From NCBI GenBank assembly GCA_030425395.1, contig JAUIAS010000005.1:62001-126000 (forward strand): a stretch of DNA of 64,000 bases, in the 5' to 3' direction. A program made the translations under genes and the position numbers. This DNA comes from Alphaproteobacteria bacterium (lineage in GTDB: Bacteria > Pseudomonadota > Alphaproteobacteria > Rhodobacterales > Rhodobacteraceae). This document shows positions 52,251 to 60,340 of the stretch, in pieces. Position 1 is the first letter of the stretch. The number at the start of each line of letters is the position of its first letter. The notes under the pieces were generated by a model. The model made no database searches, had not been told where the DNA came from, and saw only the letters and a program-made list of their open reading frames with translations.

Positions 52251-52530
52251 GTCGCGCTTGTTCAAGGTCGATGGCGTGCCCGTTCTGGACGACACCCATA
52301 GTTCTGGCCTGCTCTTTCCCAAGGTCCAACTCCGCCTGCTGACACGCAAGGACCAGCCGTCTGGCCTCTGCGATGTGTTTGCTGTTGTCGGTCACGCTCA
52401 GGCGCTCGTCCGCACGCGCCCTTGCCATCGCCTGCTCCAATTCGCCGCGCAAATCGGCGATCAGGGCACGCATGGATGCAACCAGTTCTTCTGCTCTTTC
52501 CATTCGGTCGTCGGGGAACTTCGTGATCAT
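52198..52530 (-). CDS. GTA terminase small subunit-like protein (gp1)
   Basis: A 110-residue, strongly helical protein (AEELVASMRALIADLRGELE, then SKHIAEARRLVLACQQAELD) at the head of the GTA cluster, the position and size of RcGTA gp1, which acts as the small terminase. Reduced specificity of this subunit is thought to underlie random packaging. ATG 52530 follows AACGAAAAGAA; the open frame extends upstream past the likely transcription start, so the longer version is unlikely. Confidence 0.85.
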   Translation of the reverse strand: MITKFPDDRMERAEELVASMRALIADLRGELEQAMARARADERLSVTDNSKHIAEARRLVLACQQAELDLGKEQARTMGVVQNGHAIDLEQARHEIGCRLDKLRRCYDPR

Positions 52531-52613
52531 TTCTTTTCGTTGACCTCGCTCGATGGGTCCCCGTGCGAGAAGGCAGACAACGCAAGGCCGTCCACCCCTC
52601 CAGCGCAAAACAA

Positions 52614-52642
52614 CCTATACGGGAATTGAGTGGAAAAGTCAA
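52614..52642 (-). promoter_or_regulatory. Strong sigma-70-like promoter of the GTA cluster
   Basis: Reading the minus strand: TTGACT (52642-52637), a spacer of exactly 17 bases, TATAGG (52619-52614). The predicted transcription start, near 52607, leaves a 77-base leader before gp1. Match to the housekeeping consensus is unusually good for this GC-rich genome. GTA promoters are known to need the activator GafA in R. capsulatus; no binding site could be assigned here. Confidence 0.65.
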
Positions 52643-52653
52643 TGAAAACAACC

Positions 52654-52683
52654 CCGCCACCGGTTCATCACCGTGCGGCAGAG
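52654..52683 (-). terminator. Possible weak terminator after mltG
   Basis: On the minus strand an imperfect hairpin (CCGCACGGT pairing with ACCGGTGGCGG, two bulges) is followed by GGGGTTGTTTT. It lies between mltG and the GTA promoter and could insulate the GTA genes from read-through; the match is imperfect. Confidence 0.3.
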
Positions 52684-52716
52684 TTATGATTTATTTACAT
52701 TTTTCGGGTTGGCCCG

Positions 52717-53886
52717 TCAGTTTTCGTTCTGCTGACGGTCCCGTTCCAACTGGCGATAAATCGCCACATTGCGATTATGCTCGGCCAGCGTTTCGGCAAA
52801 GTTGTGCCCGTCCGCCGGATTAAGCGTCTTGGCCACGAAATAGATGAAGTCCGTGTCAGCAGGATTCGCCGCCGCCCGCAGGCTGGCCATACCGGGGTTG
52901 GCAATCGGCGTTGGCGGAAGCCCCTGAATAACATATGTATTCCAAGGCGTTGCGCGACGAAGTTCACTTTGTCTCAAGCCACGGCCCAACACGCCCTTGC
53001 CCTCGGTCACGCCATAGATCACCGTGGGGTCGGTTTGCAGCATCATGCCCCTGCGCAAACGGTTGACGAACACGCTTGAAACAACCTCGCGCTCTTCGTC
53101 GTTGCCGGTTTCCTTTTCGATAATCGATGCCAGAATCGCCAGATCTTCGGGTGTCTCGATCGGCAGGTCGGGCGCACGGTTCTGCCAGGCTTCCGTGATG
53201 CGGCCTTGCTGCGCCGCCTCCATCCGCGCGATCACGTCCGCGCGATCCGTGCCCGCTGAAATCTCGTAACTGTCAGGTGCCAACGTGCCCTCGGCGGGGA
53301 TCTCGTCAACCGTTCCCTCAAGCACATCCATTGCCTTGAGGCTCTCAACGATCTGCCAACTGGTCACGCCCTCGGCCAGCGCGATGCGGAACCGCGTGTC
53401 GCCCAGGGCCTTCTTCTCGGCATAAAGCGGCGGCACCTCGTCAACGGCAGGGTTGAATTGCGCCTTTTCCTCATAGCGATTGGTCGTCGGGTTCAGTTCA
53501 CGCACCTCCGCAAGGGTCCGCGTCACACCCACCCGATAGACGATCTCGGTGCCGCATGTCGATGCGCCTCCGCGCGTCACCACGTCGATGATCCCCTCCA
53601 TCGACGTGCCCGGCGGCACAAGAAAACTGCCCGCTTTCAACTGTTGCGCCTTGTCCGTGTAATCAGCCCCTACGCGAAACAGGAATCCGCTGCTGATCGC
53701 GCCTTGCGTCTCAAGGTCAGCGCTGACGCGCTCCATGTTCGATCCGCGCTCCACCCGCAGGCAGATCGCCTGCTCCAGCGGCCCGGCGCGGCGAAACTCC
53801 GTCTGCGCCCACGGGATACCGCCGCCCAGAACGAACAGGGCGACGATCAACAGGCTCAGCACGTTGGACGCAAGGCTGCGCCACAT
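52717..53886 (-). CDS. mltG: Endolytic transglycosylase MltG
   Basis: Inner-membrane lytic transglycosylase that cuts nascent glycan strands and sets their length. The 389-residue protein has one N-terminal membrane helix (LSLLIVALFVLGGGIPWA), a LysM-like subdomain, and the YceG domain with the catalytic Glu257 in LASIIEKETG, then SVFVNRLRRGMMLQTDPTVI and the PTPIANPGMASLRAAANP block. It starts one base after the fabF stop, so it is co-transcribed with fabF, a common arrangement in proteobacteria. Confidence 0.96.
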   Translation of the reverse strand: MWRSLASNVLSLLIVALFVLGGGIPWAQTEFRRAGPLEQAICLRVERGSNMERVSADLETQGAISSGFLFRVGADYTDKAQQLKAGSFLVPPGTSMEGIIDVVTRGGASTCGTEIVYRVGVTRTLAEVRELNPTTNRYEEKAQFNPAVDEVPPLYAEKKALGDTRFRIALAEGVTSWQIVESLKAMDVLEGTVDEIPAEGTLAPDSYEISAGTDRADVIARMEAAQQGRITEAWQNRAPDLPIETPEDLAILASIIEKETGNDEEREVVSSVFVNRLRRGMMLQTDPTVIYGVTEGKGVLGRGLRQSELRRATPWNTYVIQGLPPTPIANPGMASLRAAANPADTDFIYFVAKTLNPADGHNFAETLAEHNRNVAIYRQLERDRQQNEN

Positions 53887-53887
53887 A

Positions 53888-55147
53888 TCAGGAAACCTTT
53901 CCGAAGATCACGCTCGCGTTGGTGCCCCCGAAACCGAAAGAATTGGACAGCGCCACATCCACCTTGCGCTCCCGCTTGGCATTGGGGGCCAGATCCACAG
54001 CCGTTTCCACAGCCGGATTGTCAAGGTTGATCGTCGGCGGCACGACCTGATCGCGGATCGCCAGAATGGAGAAGATCGCCTCGATCGCGCCCGCAGCCCC
54101 CAACAGATGGCCGGTGGCGGACTTTGTGGACGACATCGTCACATTGCCCGCGTGATCCCCCAGCATCCGCTCAACAGCGCCCAGTTCGATCACATCGGCC
54201 ATCGTGCTGGTGCCATGTGCGTTGATATAGTCAATATCGGACGGCTCCAGCCCCGCGTGCTTCAGCGCGGCCCGCATCGACCGTTCACCACCCTCACCAT
54301 CCTCGGACGGGGCGGTGATGTGGTAGGCATCGCCGGACAATCCGTATCCCCTGACCTCGGCATAGATCTTGGCACCACGCGCCTTGGCGTGTTCGTATTC
54401 CTCAAGCACGACAATCCCCGCGCCCTCGCCCATGACGAACCCGTCGCGATCCGCGTCATAGGGACGGCTGGCCGCCTTTGGGTCATCCGCCCGCTTGGTC
54501 GACAATGCCTTGCAGGCGTTGAACCCGGCGATCCCGATCTCGCAAATCGCGGCCTCGGCCCCCCCGGCGACCATGACTTCGGCATCGCCATACTGGATCA
54601 GGCGCGCCGCATCGCCAATGGCATGCGCCCCCGTGGAACAGGCGGTCACAACCGAATGGTTCGGCCCCTTGAAACCGAACCGGATGCCAACCTGTCCCGA
54701 AATCAGGTTGATCAGCGCGCCGGGGATAAAGAACGGCGATACCCGGCGCGGACCCTTTTCCTTGATCAGAACAGCCGTATCCGCGATTGACGACAACCCG
54801 CCGATACCCGACCCGATCATCACGCCCGTGCGCAGCAGGTCTTCTTCAGCCTCGGGCGTCCAGCCCGCATCCCGCACCGCCATTTCCGCAGCGGCAATGC
54901 CATACAGAATGAACGTGTCGATCTTGCGCTGTTCCTTGGGGGCCAGCCAGTCATCCGGATTGAACGTGCCATCCGTTCCATCACCATACGGCACCTCGCA
55001 GGCATAGGTCGTGCCCAGATGGCTCGCATCGAACCGCGTTATCGGCCCTGCGCCGGATTCACCAGCCAGCAGACGTTCCCACGTCTCTTCGACCCCGCTG
55101 GCCAACGGAGTGACCAGCCCAAGACCCGTAACCACAACTCTGCGCAT
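53888..55147 (-). CDS. fabF: Beta-ketoacyl-ACP synthase II
   Basis: Elongating condensing enzyme of type II fatty-acid synthesis; adds malonyl-ACP to acyl-ACP. The 419-residue protein has the nucleophile Cys in VVTACSTGAHAIGD, and the His pair in NAHGTSTMADV and KSATGHLLGAAG, completing the Cys-His-His triad. Start at MRRVVVTGLGLVTP (55147), where the family begins. It sits in the fabD-fabG-acpP-fabF gene block, though two unrelated genes lie between acpP and fabF. Confidence 0.97.
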   Translation of the reverse strand: MRRVVVTGLGLVTPLASGVEETWERLLAGESGAGPITRFDASHLGTTYACEVPYGDGTDGTFNPDDWLAPKEQRKIDTFILYGIAAAEMAVRDAGWTPEAEEDLLRTGVMIGSGIGGLSSIADTAVLIKEKGPRRVSPFFIPGALINLISGQVGIRFGFKGPNHSVVTACSTGAHAIGDAARLIQYGDAEVMVAGGAEAAICEIGIAGFNACKALSTKRADDPKAASRPYDADRDGFVMGEGAGIVVLEEYEHAKARGAKIYAEVRGYGLSGDAYHITAPSEDGEGGERSMRAALKHAGLEPSDIDYINAHGTSTMADVIELGAVERMLGDHAGNVTMSSTKSATGHLLGAAGAIEAIFSILAIRDQVVPPTINLDNPAVETAVDLAPNAKRERKVDVALSNSFGFGGTNASVIFGKVS

Positions 55148-55217
55148 GACAATGTTCCCTGCCCAAGTATTCCTGTTTCCCGCTCTTACCCCGCCATCGC
55201 GGTGCGGGGCAAGAGGA

Positions 55218-56174
55218 TCACGCGCTCTTGTCGCCGTGACGCGCGCACTGCTGGGCAATCATCCCCACCAATAAGGCCGCCGCCTGACCGGCGGTCAAAG
55301 CCCCCGCGCCATCGCGGTCCGCCTCCGGCATGAACTCGACCATAGCCACCCCGACAAGCCGCGCACGGGCCGCAACACCGCCCACCAGCGCCATCAATTC
55401 ACGATAACTCAACCCGCCCGCCGTCGGCGCGATCACACCCGGCATGATCGCCGGATCCAGCCCGTCCCAATCGAGGCATACAACAACATCCGCACCCACG
55501 GGAATGGCCGAAATCGCCTGAACAATTCCGCCGCAATCAAGTGCCTGCGCGGGAATCAACGTGGCTCCCCAGTCCCGCGCCGCGGCCACCTCGGCCGCGG
55601 TTGCCGAACCGATTCCCCGCTGGCCCACCTGCACGATGCCCGCGACATGCTCCATCTCGGACATCCGCCGCATGGTCGATGACAGGCCCCAGCTTTCGCC
55701 CTCGACCGTATCGCGCCAATCAATATGCGCATCAATCTGCAGAATATGAAGCGGCCCGCGATCCGCATAAGCCTGCACCATCGGCGTCGGCAGGGAATCG
55801 TCCCCGCCGAGCAAAACAGGAATGCCCCCCGCCGCCAGAACCCGCCCTGTCACTGCCCGGATAAGCGCCCGGTTGCCCTCGGCATCCTCGGGGTCAACCG
55901 GCAGATCGCCCAGATCGCGCACCGCAACGCCCTCTGCGATCACCGGCCCGTCAATGTCGAAATTGTATTTGCCCATATGTCCGGCATAGGCCGCAGCCCC
56001 GGCCCGCACCGCAGCCGGGCCACCGGCACAATACGCCCCGACTGAGAGATAGGGCGTCGCACAATCCGCCCCCATGATCACCACATCGCCCTCCGGGGCC
56101 TCGGGATCGGCAAACGGCACGCCAAGAAACCCCTCGCCCTCGGATCCACCGAACATATCCCTCAAACTGACCAT
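55218..56174 (-). CDS. Arginase/agmatinase family protein with a variant metal motif
   Basis: Ureohydrolase-fold protein of 318 residues. Most binuclear manganese motifs are intact: IDAHIDWRD and VCLDWDGLDPAIMPG. The first motif reads LLGGDDSLPTPM, with Asp where classical arginases and agmatinases have His (GGDHS), so one metal ligand is changed. Substrate could be an agmatine- or guanidino-type compound, but this cannot be assigned. AAGGGGGC precedes the ATG. It is inserted in the fab gene block between a HisA paralogue and fabF, with about 70-base gaps on both sides. Confidence 0.85.
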   Translation of the reverse strand: MVSLRDMFGGSEGEGFLGVPFADPEAPEGDVVIMGADCATPYLSVGAYCAGGPAAVRAGAAAYAGHMGKYNFDIDGPVIAEGVAVRDLGDLPVDPEDAEGNRALIRAVTGRVLAAGGIPVLLGGDDSLPTPMVQAYADRGPLHILQIDAHIDWRDTVEGESWGLSSTMRRMSEMEHVAGIVQVGQRGIGSATAAEVAAARDWGATLIPAQALDCGGIVQAISAIPVGADVVVCLDWDGLDPAIMPGVIAPTAGGLSYRELMALVGGVAARARLVGVAMVEFMPEADRDGAGALTAGQAAALLVGMIAQQCARHGDKSA

Positions 56175-56243
56175 GCGCGCCCCCTTCCGCTCCCGAAAAC
56201 ACGACTGTGCCCCGATCCCGGCCCGACGACAAGCAAACCCGGC

Positions 56244-56987
56244 TTAAAGAAACTCTGCCGTGGCCTCAGGTTCGGGCTGGGCCGCGGCAATTGCCTCGGC
56301 CAGATCGATATCCTTGGAAAATAGAACCCGTCCCAACAAGGCACCCGCGATATTGGGCGTGTATTTCAACCGCGCCACATCATCCAGCGTGCGTATGATC
56401 CCGCTGGCAAAAACCGGCGTGCGCGAACTCGACGCCACCCCGGAAATCACCCCGATCTGCCCGTCGACGCCGTCAATATCCGCATCAATATCCGTCACCG
56501 TGATCGCCGAAAACGGAACCCCGTCAAAGGCCGCAATGAAATCGCCGGGCGTGAACACGCTCTTGCTGCGCCAGCCATCGCTCATCACCTGCCCCTGCCA
56601 GACATCCACGGCCAAAACGATCTGATCCGGGAAAAACTTGGCAATCTCGCGCACCAGATCCGGTGATTGCACAGCCAGCGATCCGATCACAATCCGGCCC
56701 GCGCCCTTGTCGACCCAGCGCTCGACCGTGTCCCGGCTGCGAAACCCGCCGCCAAGCTGGACCGGAACACCGGCCACGCGGATGATCTCTTCGATCAGGT
56801 CCCCGTTGCCCTCCTGCCCGACAACCCCATCCAGGTCCGTGATCTGGATCCAGTCAGCCCCCGCCGACGCCCAGGCCAATGCGGTTTCCACCGGATCGAC
56901 GTGCCACAACGCCGCGTCATCGACGCGACCGCGATTGAGACTGACACACCGTCCGTTTTGCAATTCCATCACCGGAATGATCATCAT
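56244..56987 (-). CDS. HisA-like TIM-barrel protein (paralogue)
   Basis: A 247-residue (beta-alpha)8 protein of the HisA/HisF family. Phosphate-binding segments are clear (PVQLGGGFRSRDTVERWVDK, VFASGIIRTLDDV). The start MMIIPVMELQNGRCVSL aligns with the HisA start I-P-A-I-D-L, placing Glu8 where the catalytic Asp8 of HisA sits; the second acid (Asp in LAVDVWQGQ) is retained. HisA isomerises ProFAR in histidine synthesis, but the lone position among fatty-acid genes and the altered acid argue for a different or modified role. GAGAACGGCG precedes the double Met start. Confidence 0.8.
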   Translation of the reverse strand: MMIIPVMELQNGRCVSLNRGRVDDAALWHVDPVETALAWASAGADWIQITDLDGVVGQEGNGDLIEEIIRVAGVPVQLGGGFRSRDTVERWVDKGAGRIVIGSLAVQSPDLVREIAKFFPDQIVLAVDVWQGQVMSDGWRSKSVFTPGDFIAAFDGVPFSAITVTDIDADIDGVDGQIGVISGVASSSRTPVFASGIIRTLDDVARLKYTPNIAGALLGRVLFSKDIDLAEAIAAAQPEPEATAEFL

Positions 56988-57140
56988 CGCCGTTCTCTCC
57001 CTGAGTGGCACCGAGCCCATGCTCCGCAACAGGATAAAAGCTACATCACCCACGCCCCTCCCGCCTGAGCCAATTCGGCACTCAACAGTCAAAAAACGAC
57101 GGCATGGTTTGGGGGCTCCGCCCCCGCCGCGCTATGCGCG

Positions 57141-57249
57141 TCTCCCCCGGAGTATTTTTGGCCAGAAGAAGGGGCCCCAATCGCTGAACCAACGGAGGAT
57201 GATCCTGATGCCGCTGCTTCTTCCGGCTAAAAATACTCCCGCCGGAGGC
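57141..57249. repeat. Inverted pair of dispersed intergenic repeats
   Basis: 57141-57174 holds TCTCCCCCGGAGTATTTTTG then GCCAGAAGAAGGGG, matching the copy at 8771 over most of its length. 57217-57249 holds the same family in reverse orientation (CTTCTTCCGGCTAAAAATAC then TCCCGCCGGAGG). The facing arrangement repeats that seen at 8771-8863. Confidence 0.8.
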
Positions 57250-57353
57250 ACCGCGACGTGCGCAGCACGGCGCAAAACGAAAGACTCCGACGTGCGCAGC
57301 ACGGCGCGAAAAAGAAACGTGCCGCGCAAAGCGCGGCGCCATGGGATCAGCAA

Positions 57354-57384
57354 CAAAAAAGGCGCGCCCGATAGGGGCGCGCCT
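57354..57384 (-). terminator. Intrinsic terminator of acpP
   Basis: A perfect ten-pair stem AGGCGCGCCC/GGGCGCGCCT (57384-57375 with 57369-57360 on the minus strand) with a five-base loop, followed by six T's. It begins 24 bases after the acpP stop. Very convincing. Confidence 0.92.
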
Positions 57385-57407
57385 GAAATTCCAATGGATC
57401 GCGGGGA

Positions 57408-57641
57408 TCAGGAGGCTTCGGTGATGAACTTTACAGCGTCGCCAAAGGTCTGGATGGTCTCAGCCGCATCGTCGGGGATTTCGATACCGAATTCCTCTTC
57501 GAAGGCCATGACCAGTTCCACCGTGTCCAGGCTGTCCGCGCCAAGGTCATCAATGAAAGATGCGTTTTCCGTCACCTTGTCTTCTTCGACACCAAGGTGC
57601 TCTACAACGATCTTTTTCACGCGGTCTGCGACGTCGCTCAT
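57408..57641 (-). CDS. acpP: Acyl carrier protein
   Basis: The 77-residue acidic carrier of fatty-acid intermediates. Ser37 in [18 protein letters not shown] receives the 4'-phosphopantetheine arm. It has its own promoter (57781-57808) and strong terminator, consistent with high independent expression, and lies just downstream of fabG. The ribosome site is AGGATAAGAC. Confidence 0.98.
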   Translation of the reverse strand: MSDVADRVKKIVVEHLGVEEDKVTENASFIDDLGADSLDTVELVMAFEEEFGIEIPDDAAETIQTFGDAVKFITEAS

Positions 57642-57780
57642 GTCTTATCCTCATACTTCCGGGCTCTCGCCCATGTCTGCCCTCGCCCCGCGGGGTGAGT
57701 TCTGGAATGCCCGGTCCGGGCGGCTCTTTCCGGCGAGGCCGGGGTAGCGCGTGGACAGCCCACCCGCCGAAATCTGCGCC

Positions 57781-57808
57781 GCTATAGCACAGACTGCGCC
57801 AATGGCAA
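57781..57808 (-). promoter_or_regulatory. Candidate acpP promoter
   Basis: On the minus strand, TTGCCA (57808-57803) and TATAGC (57786-57781) with a 16-base spacer lie between the fabG stop and acpP, leaving a leader of about 130 bases. The leader contains a GC palindrome (CACCCCGCGGGGC near 57690). Confidence 0.55.
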
Positions 57809-57836
57809 ACGCTTTCACGTCTGCCTTGGGAGTGGT

Positions 57837-58574
57837 TCAGATCATCGCCATCCCACCGTTCACGTGCAGCGTTGCCCCGGTCAGGTAGCCGGCCTCCGGG
57901 CTGGCCAGATACACCGCAGCAGCGGCGATTTCTTCCGGTTGCCCCATCCGCGCGGCGGGCACCTGGGTCAGAATCGCGGATTTCTGATCGTCGCTCAGCT
58001 TGTCGGTCATCGCCGTAGTGACAAAGCCCGGTGCGATGGTGTTGACGGTGATTCCCCGGCTTGCGACCTCATAGGCCAGCGATTTGGACATCCCCAGAAC
58101 CCCCGCCTTCGAGGCGGCATAGTTGGCCTGGCCCGGGTTGCCCGTATGGCCCACGATTGAGGTAATGTTGACGATCCGGCCCCAACGGGCCTTCATCATG
58201 CCGCGCATCACGCCCTTGCACAGCCGGAACGTGGCTGTGAGGTTCACATCCAGCACCGATTGCCATTCATCCTCGGACATCCGCATGAACAGGTTGTCGC
58301 GCGTGATGCCGGCATTGTTGATCAGGATGTCGACGCTGCCCATCGCCTCGGTCGCCTGTTTGGGCAGCGCGGTGACGGCCTCTGCATCCGACAGGTTGCA
58401 GGGCAGCACATGCGCGCGGTCGCCAAGCTCTGCGGCCAGTTCCTCAAGCGGCGCGGTGCGTGTGCCGCTGAGCCCCACGGTCGCCCCTGCCCCGTGCAGG
58501 CTGCGGGCGATGGCGGCCCCGATTCCTCCCGATGCGCCGGTGATGAGCGCGGTCTTGCCTGTCAGGTCGAACAT
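57837..58574 (-). CDS. fabG: 3-oxoacyl-ACP reductase
   Basis: NADPH-dependent short-chain reductase of the fatty-acid elongation cycle, 245 residues. TGASGGIGAAIARSLHGAG is the cofactor loop, NNAGITRDNLFMRM the family-typical block, and Ser/Tyr/Lys lie in NITSIVGHTGNPGQANYAAS with K in the next turn. IAPGFVTTAMTDKL and HVNGGMAMI close the protein, as in other FabG. It follows fabD by 14 bases, so the two are co-transcribed. Confidence 0.96.
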   Translation of the reverse strand: MFDLTGKTALITGASGGIGAAIARSLHGAGATVGLSGTRTAPLEELAAELGDRAHVLPCNLSDAEAVTALPKQATEAMGSVDILINNAGITRDNLFMRMSEDEWQSVLDVNLTATFRLCKGVMRGMMKARWGRIVNITSIVGHTGNPGQANYAASKAGVLGMSKSLAYEVASRGITVNTIAPGFVTTAMTDKLSDDQKSAILTQVPAARMGQPEEIAAAAVYLASPEAGYLTGATLHVNGGMAMI

Positions 58575-58588
58575 CGTCGTCCCCTCCC

Positions 58589-59536
58589 TCAGTTATTGTC
58601 CGAAAGGCTGGCGGCGGCGGCTTTCACCTCCTCCGCCTTGCCCAATGTGCGTGTCGCGACGGACCGGTCGATGCGGCGCACCATGCCGGTCAGCGCCTTG
58701 CCTGCACCGATTTCCCACGTCTCGGTGACGCCTGCGGCGACCATGGCGGCCACGCTTTCACGCCAGCGCACAGCGCCGGTGACTTGCTGAACCAGAAGGC
58801 TCTTGATCTCGTCGGGGTCTGAAACGGGCGCGGCGGGCACGTTGGCCACAACCGGCACCACAGGCGCGTTGACGGTGACACCGGCCAGCGCCTGCGCCAT
58901 CGCATCGGCTGCGGGCTGCATCAGGGCGCAATGGAACGGGGCGGACACCGGCAGCAGCACCGCACGCTTTGCGCCCCGCGCCTTGGCGATCTCGACGGCG
59001 CGTTCCACCGCTTCCTTGTGGCCCGATACCACCACCTGTGCCGGGTCGTTGTCATTGGCGGCAGCGCAGACCTGATCGCCCGCGGCCTCTGCCGCGACGT
59101 CGCGCACCGCTTCCAGATCAAGCCCCAGGATCGCGGCCATTGCCCCAACGCCAACCGGCACCGCCTGTTGCATGGCCTTCCCGCGCGCGCGCAAAAGGCG
59201 CGCGGTGTCAGCCACGCTGATCGCACCTGCCGCGCAGAGCGCGGAATATTCGCCAAGGCTGTGCCCGGCCACGAAAGCCGCCGCCGCGACGGTCACGCCT
59301 TCGGCCTCGAGCGCGCGCATCGCGGCCATGGATGTCGCCATCAGCGCCGGTTGCGCGTTCTGGGTCAGGGTCAGGGTTTCGATGTCGCCTTCCCATATCT
59401 GCGCGCTCAGCGCCTCGCCAAGTGCGTCGTCCACTTCCTGGAACACGGCGCGCGCGGCGGGGTAGGCATCGGCCAGATCGCGGCCCATGCCAATGGTCTG
59501 GGCCCCCTGACCGGGGAAAAGGAATGCTCGGCTCAT
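58589..59536 (-). CDS. fabD: Malonyl-CoA:ACP transacylase
   Basis: Loads malonyl onto ACP for fatty-acid synthesis. The 315-residue protein has LFPGQGAQTIGMG at the N-terminus, the nucleophile Ser93 in GHSLGEYSAL, Arg in the RGKAMQQAV segment and the catalytic His in VSAPFHCALMQ. ATG 59536 with GGGAGAGATCC upstream is the right start. First gene of the fabD-fabG(-acpP) unit; its promoter must lie in 59537-59726, where I see no clear match to consensus. Confidence 0.96.
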   Translation of the reverse strand: MSRAFLFPGQGAQTIGMGRDLADAYPAARAVFQEVDDALGEALSAQIWEGDIETLTLTQNAQPALMATSMAAMRALEAEGVTVAAAAFVAGHSLGEYSALCAAGAISVADTARLLRARGKAMQQAVPVGVGAMAAILGLDLEAVRDVAAEAAGDQVCAAANDNDPAQVVVSGHKEAVERAVEIAKARGAKRAVLLPVSAPFHCALMQPAADAMAQALAGVTVNAPVVPVVANVPAAPVSDPDEIKSLLVQQVTGAVRWRESVAAMVAAGVTETWEIGAGKALTGMVRRIDRSVATRTLGKAEEVKAAAASLSDNN

Positions 59537-59726
59537 GGATCTCTCCCGTTTGTCTGCTTCCCGCTTACCTTGGGTCCGTCCAAAGGGCAACGATCACCTT
59601 ATCTGATGCGCCGGGCGGCCGTTGGCCCTGCCACTATCGACCTCCCTGCCCGGATGACTTGCGCAGCGGCAGGTTCCGCGCAATTGTCAGGGCGACGGTC
59701 AGGCGACCCGATCGGGAGGGCACGGG

Positions 59727-60335
59727 ATGAACGACACGCGCACGGTCAGCTTTACGCAGATGAAGGACGGCACTCAGGAGGATTATCACCTCCTCGAAGA
59801 GATGGAGAAACCCTATCTGGCGATGACCGCCGACCGGGTTCTGGACGAATTGCGGCGTCACGGCGAAGCCACGCTGGAAGGCTACCGGATCACCCGGCTG
59901 GCCCATGGGCTACAATCGGCGACGCGGGCGGAACGCGACGGGGCCGATATCGACTGGATCGTGGGCGCGCTGTTGCATGATATCGGCGATGGGCTGGCCC
60001 CGCAGAACCACGACCGGTTCTCTGCCGAAGTGATCCGCCCCTTTGTGCGCTGGGACGTGGCGTGGGTCGTGGAACATCACGGGATTTTCCAGATGCTTTA
60101 TTATGCGCATCACTACGGGTGGGACCGAAATGCGCGTGACCGGTTTCGCGATCATCCCTGCTTCGACAGTTGCGCGGAATTCTGCGAACGCTGGGATCAG
60201 TCGTCCTTTGATCCCGACTACGACGCGTTGCCACTGGACCATTTCGAACCGATGGTGCGCGAGGTCTTTGGCCGCAAGGCGTACGACCCGGAGGTGCTCC
60301 GCGAAGGGTATGTTTCGCCGCTCACCTCCGGGTAG
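59727..60335 (+). CDS. HD-domain protein, possible diiron oxygenase-type
   Basis: A 202-residue HD-superfamily protein. Metal-ligand candidates are His60 (RITRLAHGLQSA), His84-Asp85 (GALLHDIGDG), His95 (QNHDRF), His117/118 (VVEHHGIFQ) and a late Asp (FDPDYD). Four or more His plus two Asp, with the first His 24 residues before HD, is the pattern of mixed-valent diiron oxygenases such as PhnZ, as opposed to plain phosphohydrolases; this is only suggestive. Soluble, no signal peptide. It stands alone, convergent with an amidohydrolase gene. The ribosome site GGGAGGGCACGGG is good. Confidence 0.8.
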   Translation: MNDTRTVSFTQMKDGTQEDYHLLEEMEKPYLAMTADRVLDELRRHGEATLEGYRITRLAHGLQSATRAERDGADIDWIVGALLHDIGDGLAPQNHDRFSAEVIRPFVRWDVAWVVEHHGIFQMLYYAHHYGWDRNARDRFRDHPCFDSCAEFCERWDQSSFDPDYDALPLDHFEPMVREVFGRKAYDPEVLREGYVSPLTSG

Positions 60336-60340
60336 CAGGA

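Larger units (their letters stand above)
56988..57407. other. 420-base gap with repeats between acpP and the HisA paralogue
   Basis: No gene is supported here. Contents: a GC hairpin GGGGGCTCCGCCCCC near 57110, an inverted pair of dispersed repeats (57141-57249), the near-identical direct repeats GACGTGCGCAGCACGGCGC at about 57254 and 57290, and the acpP terminator. The promoter of the HisA paralogue is presumably in 56990-57100; no clean -35/-10 pair stands out. Confidence 0.6.
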
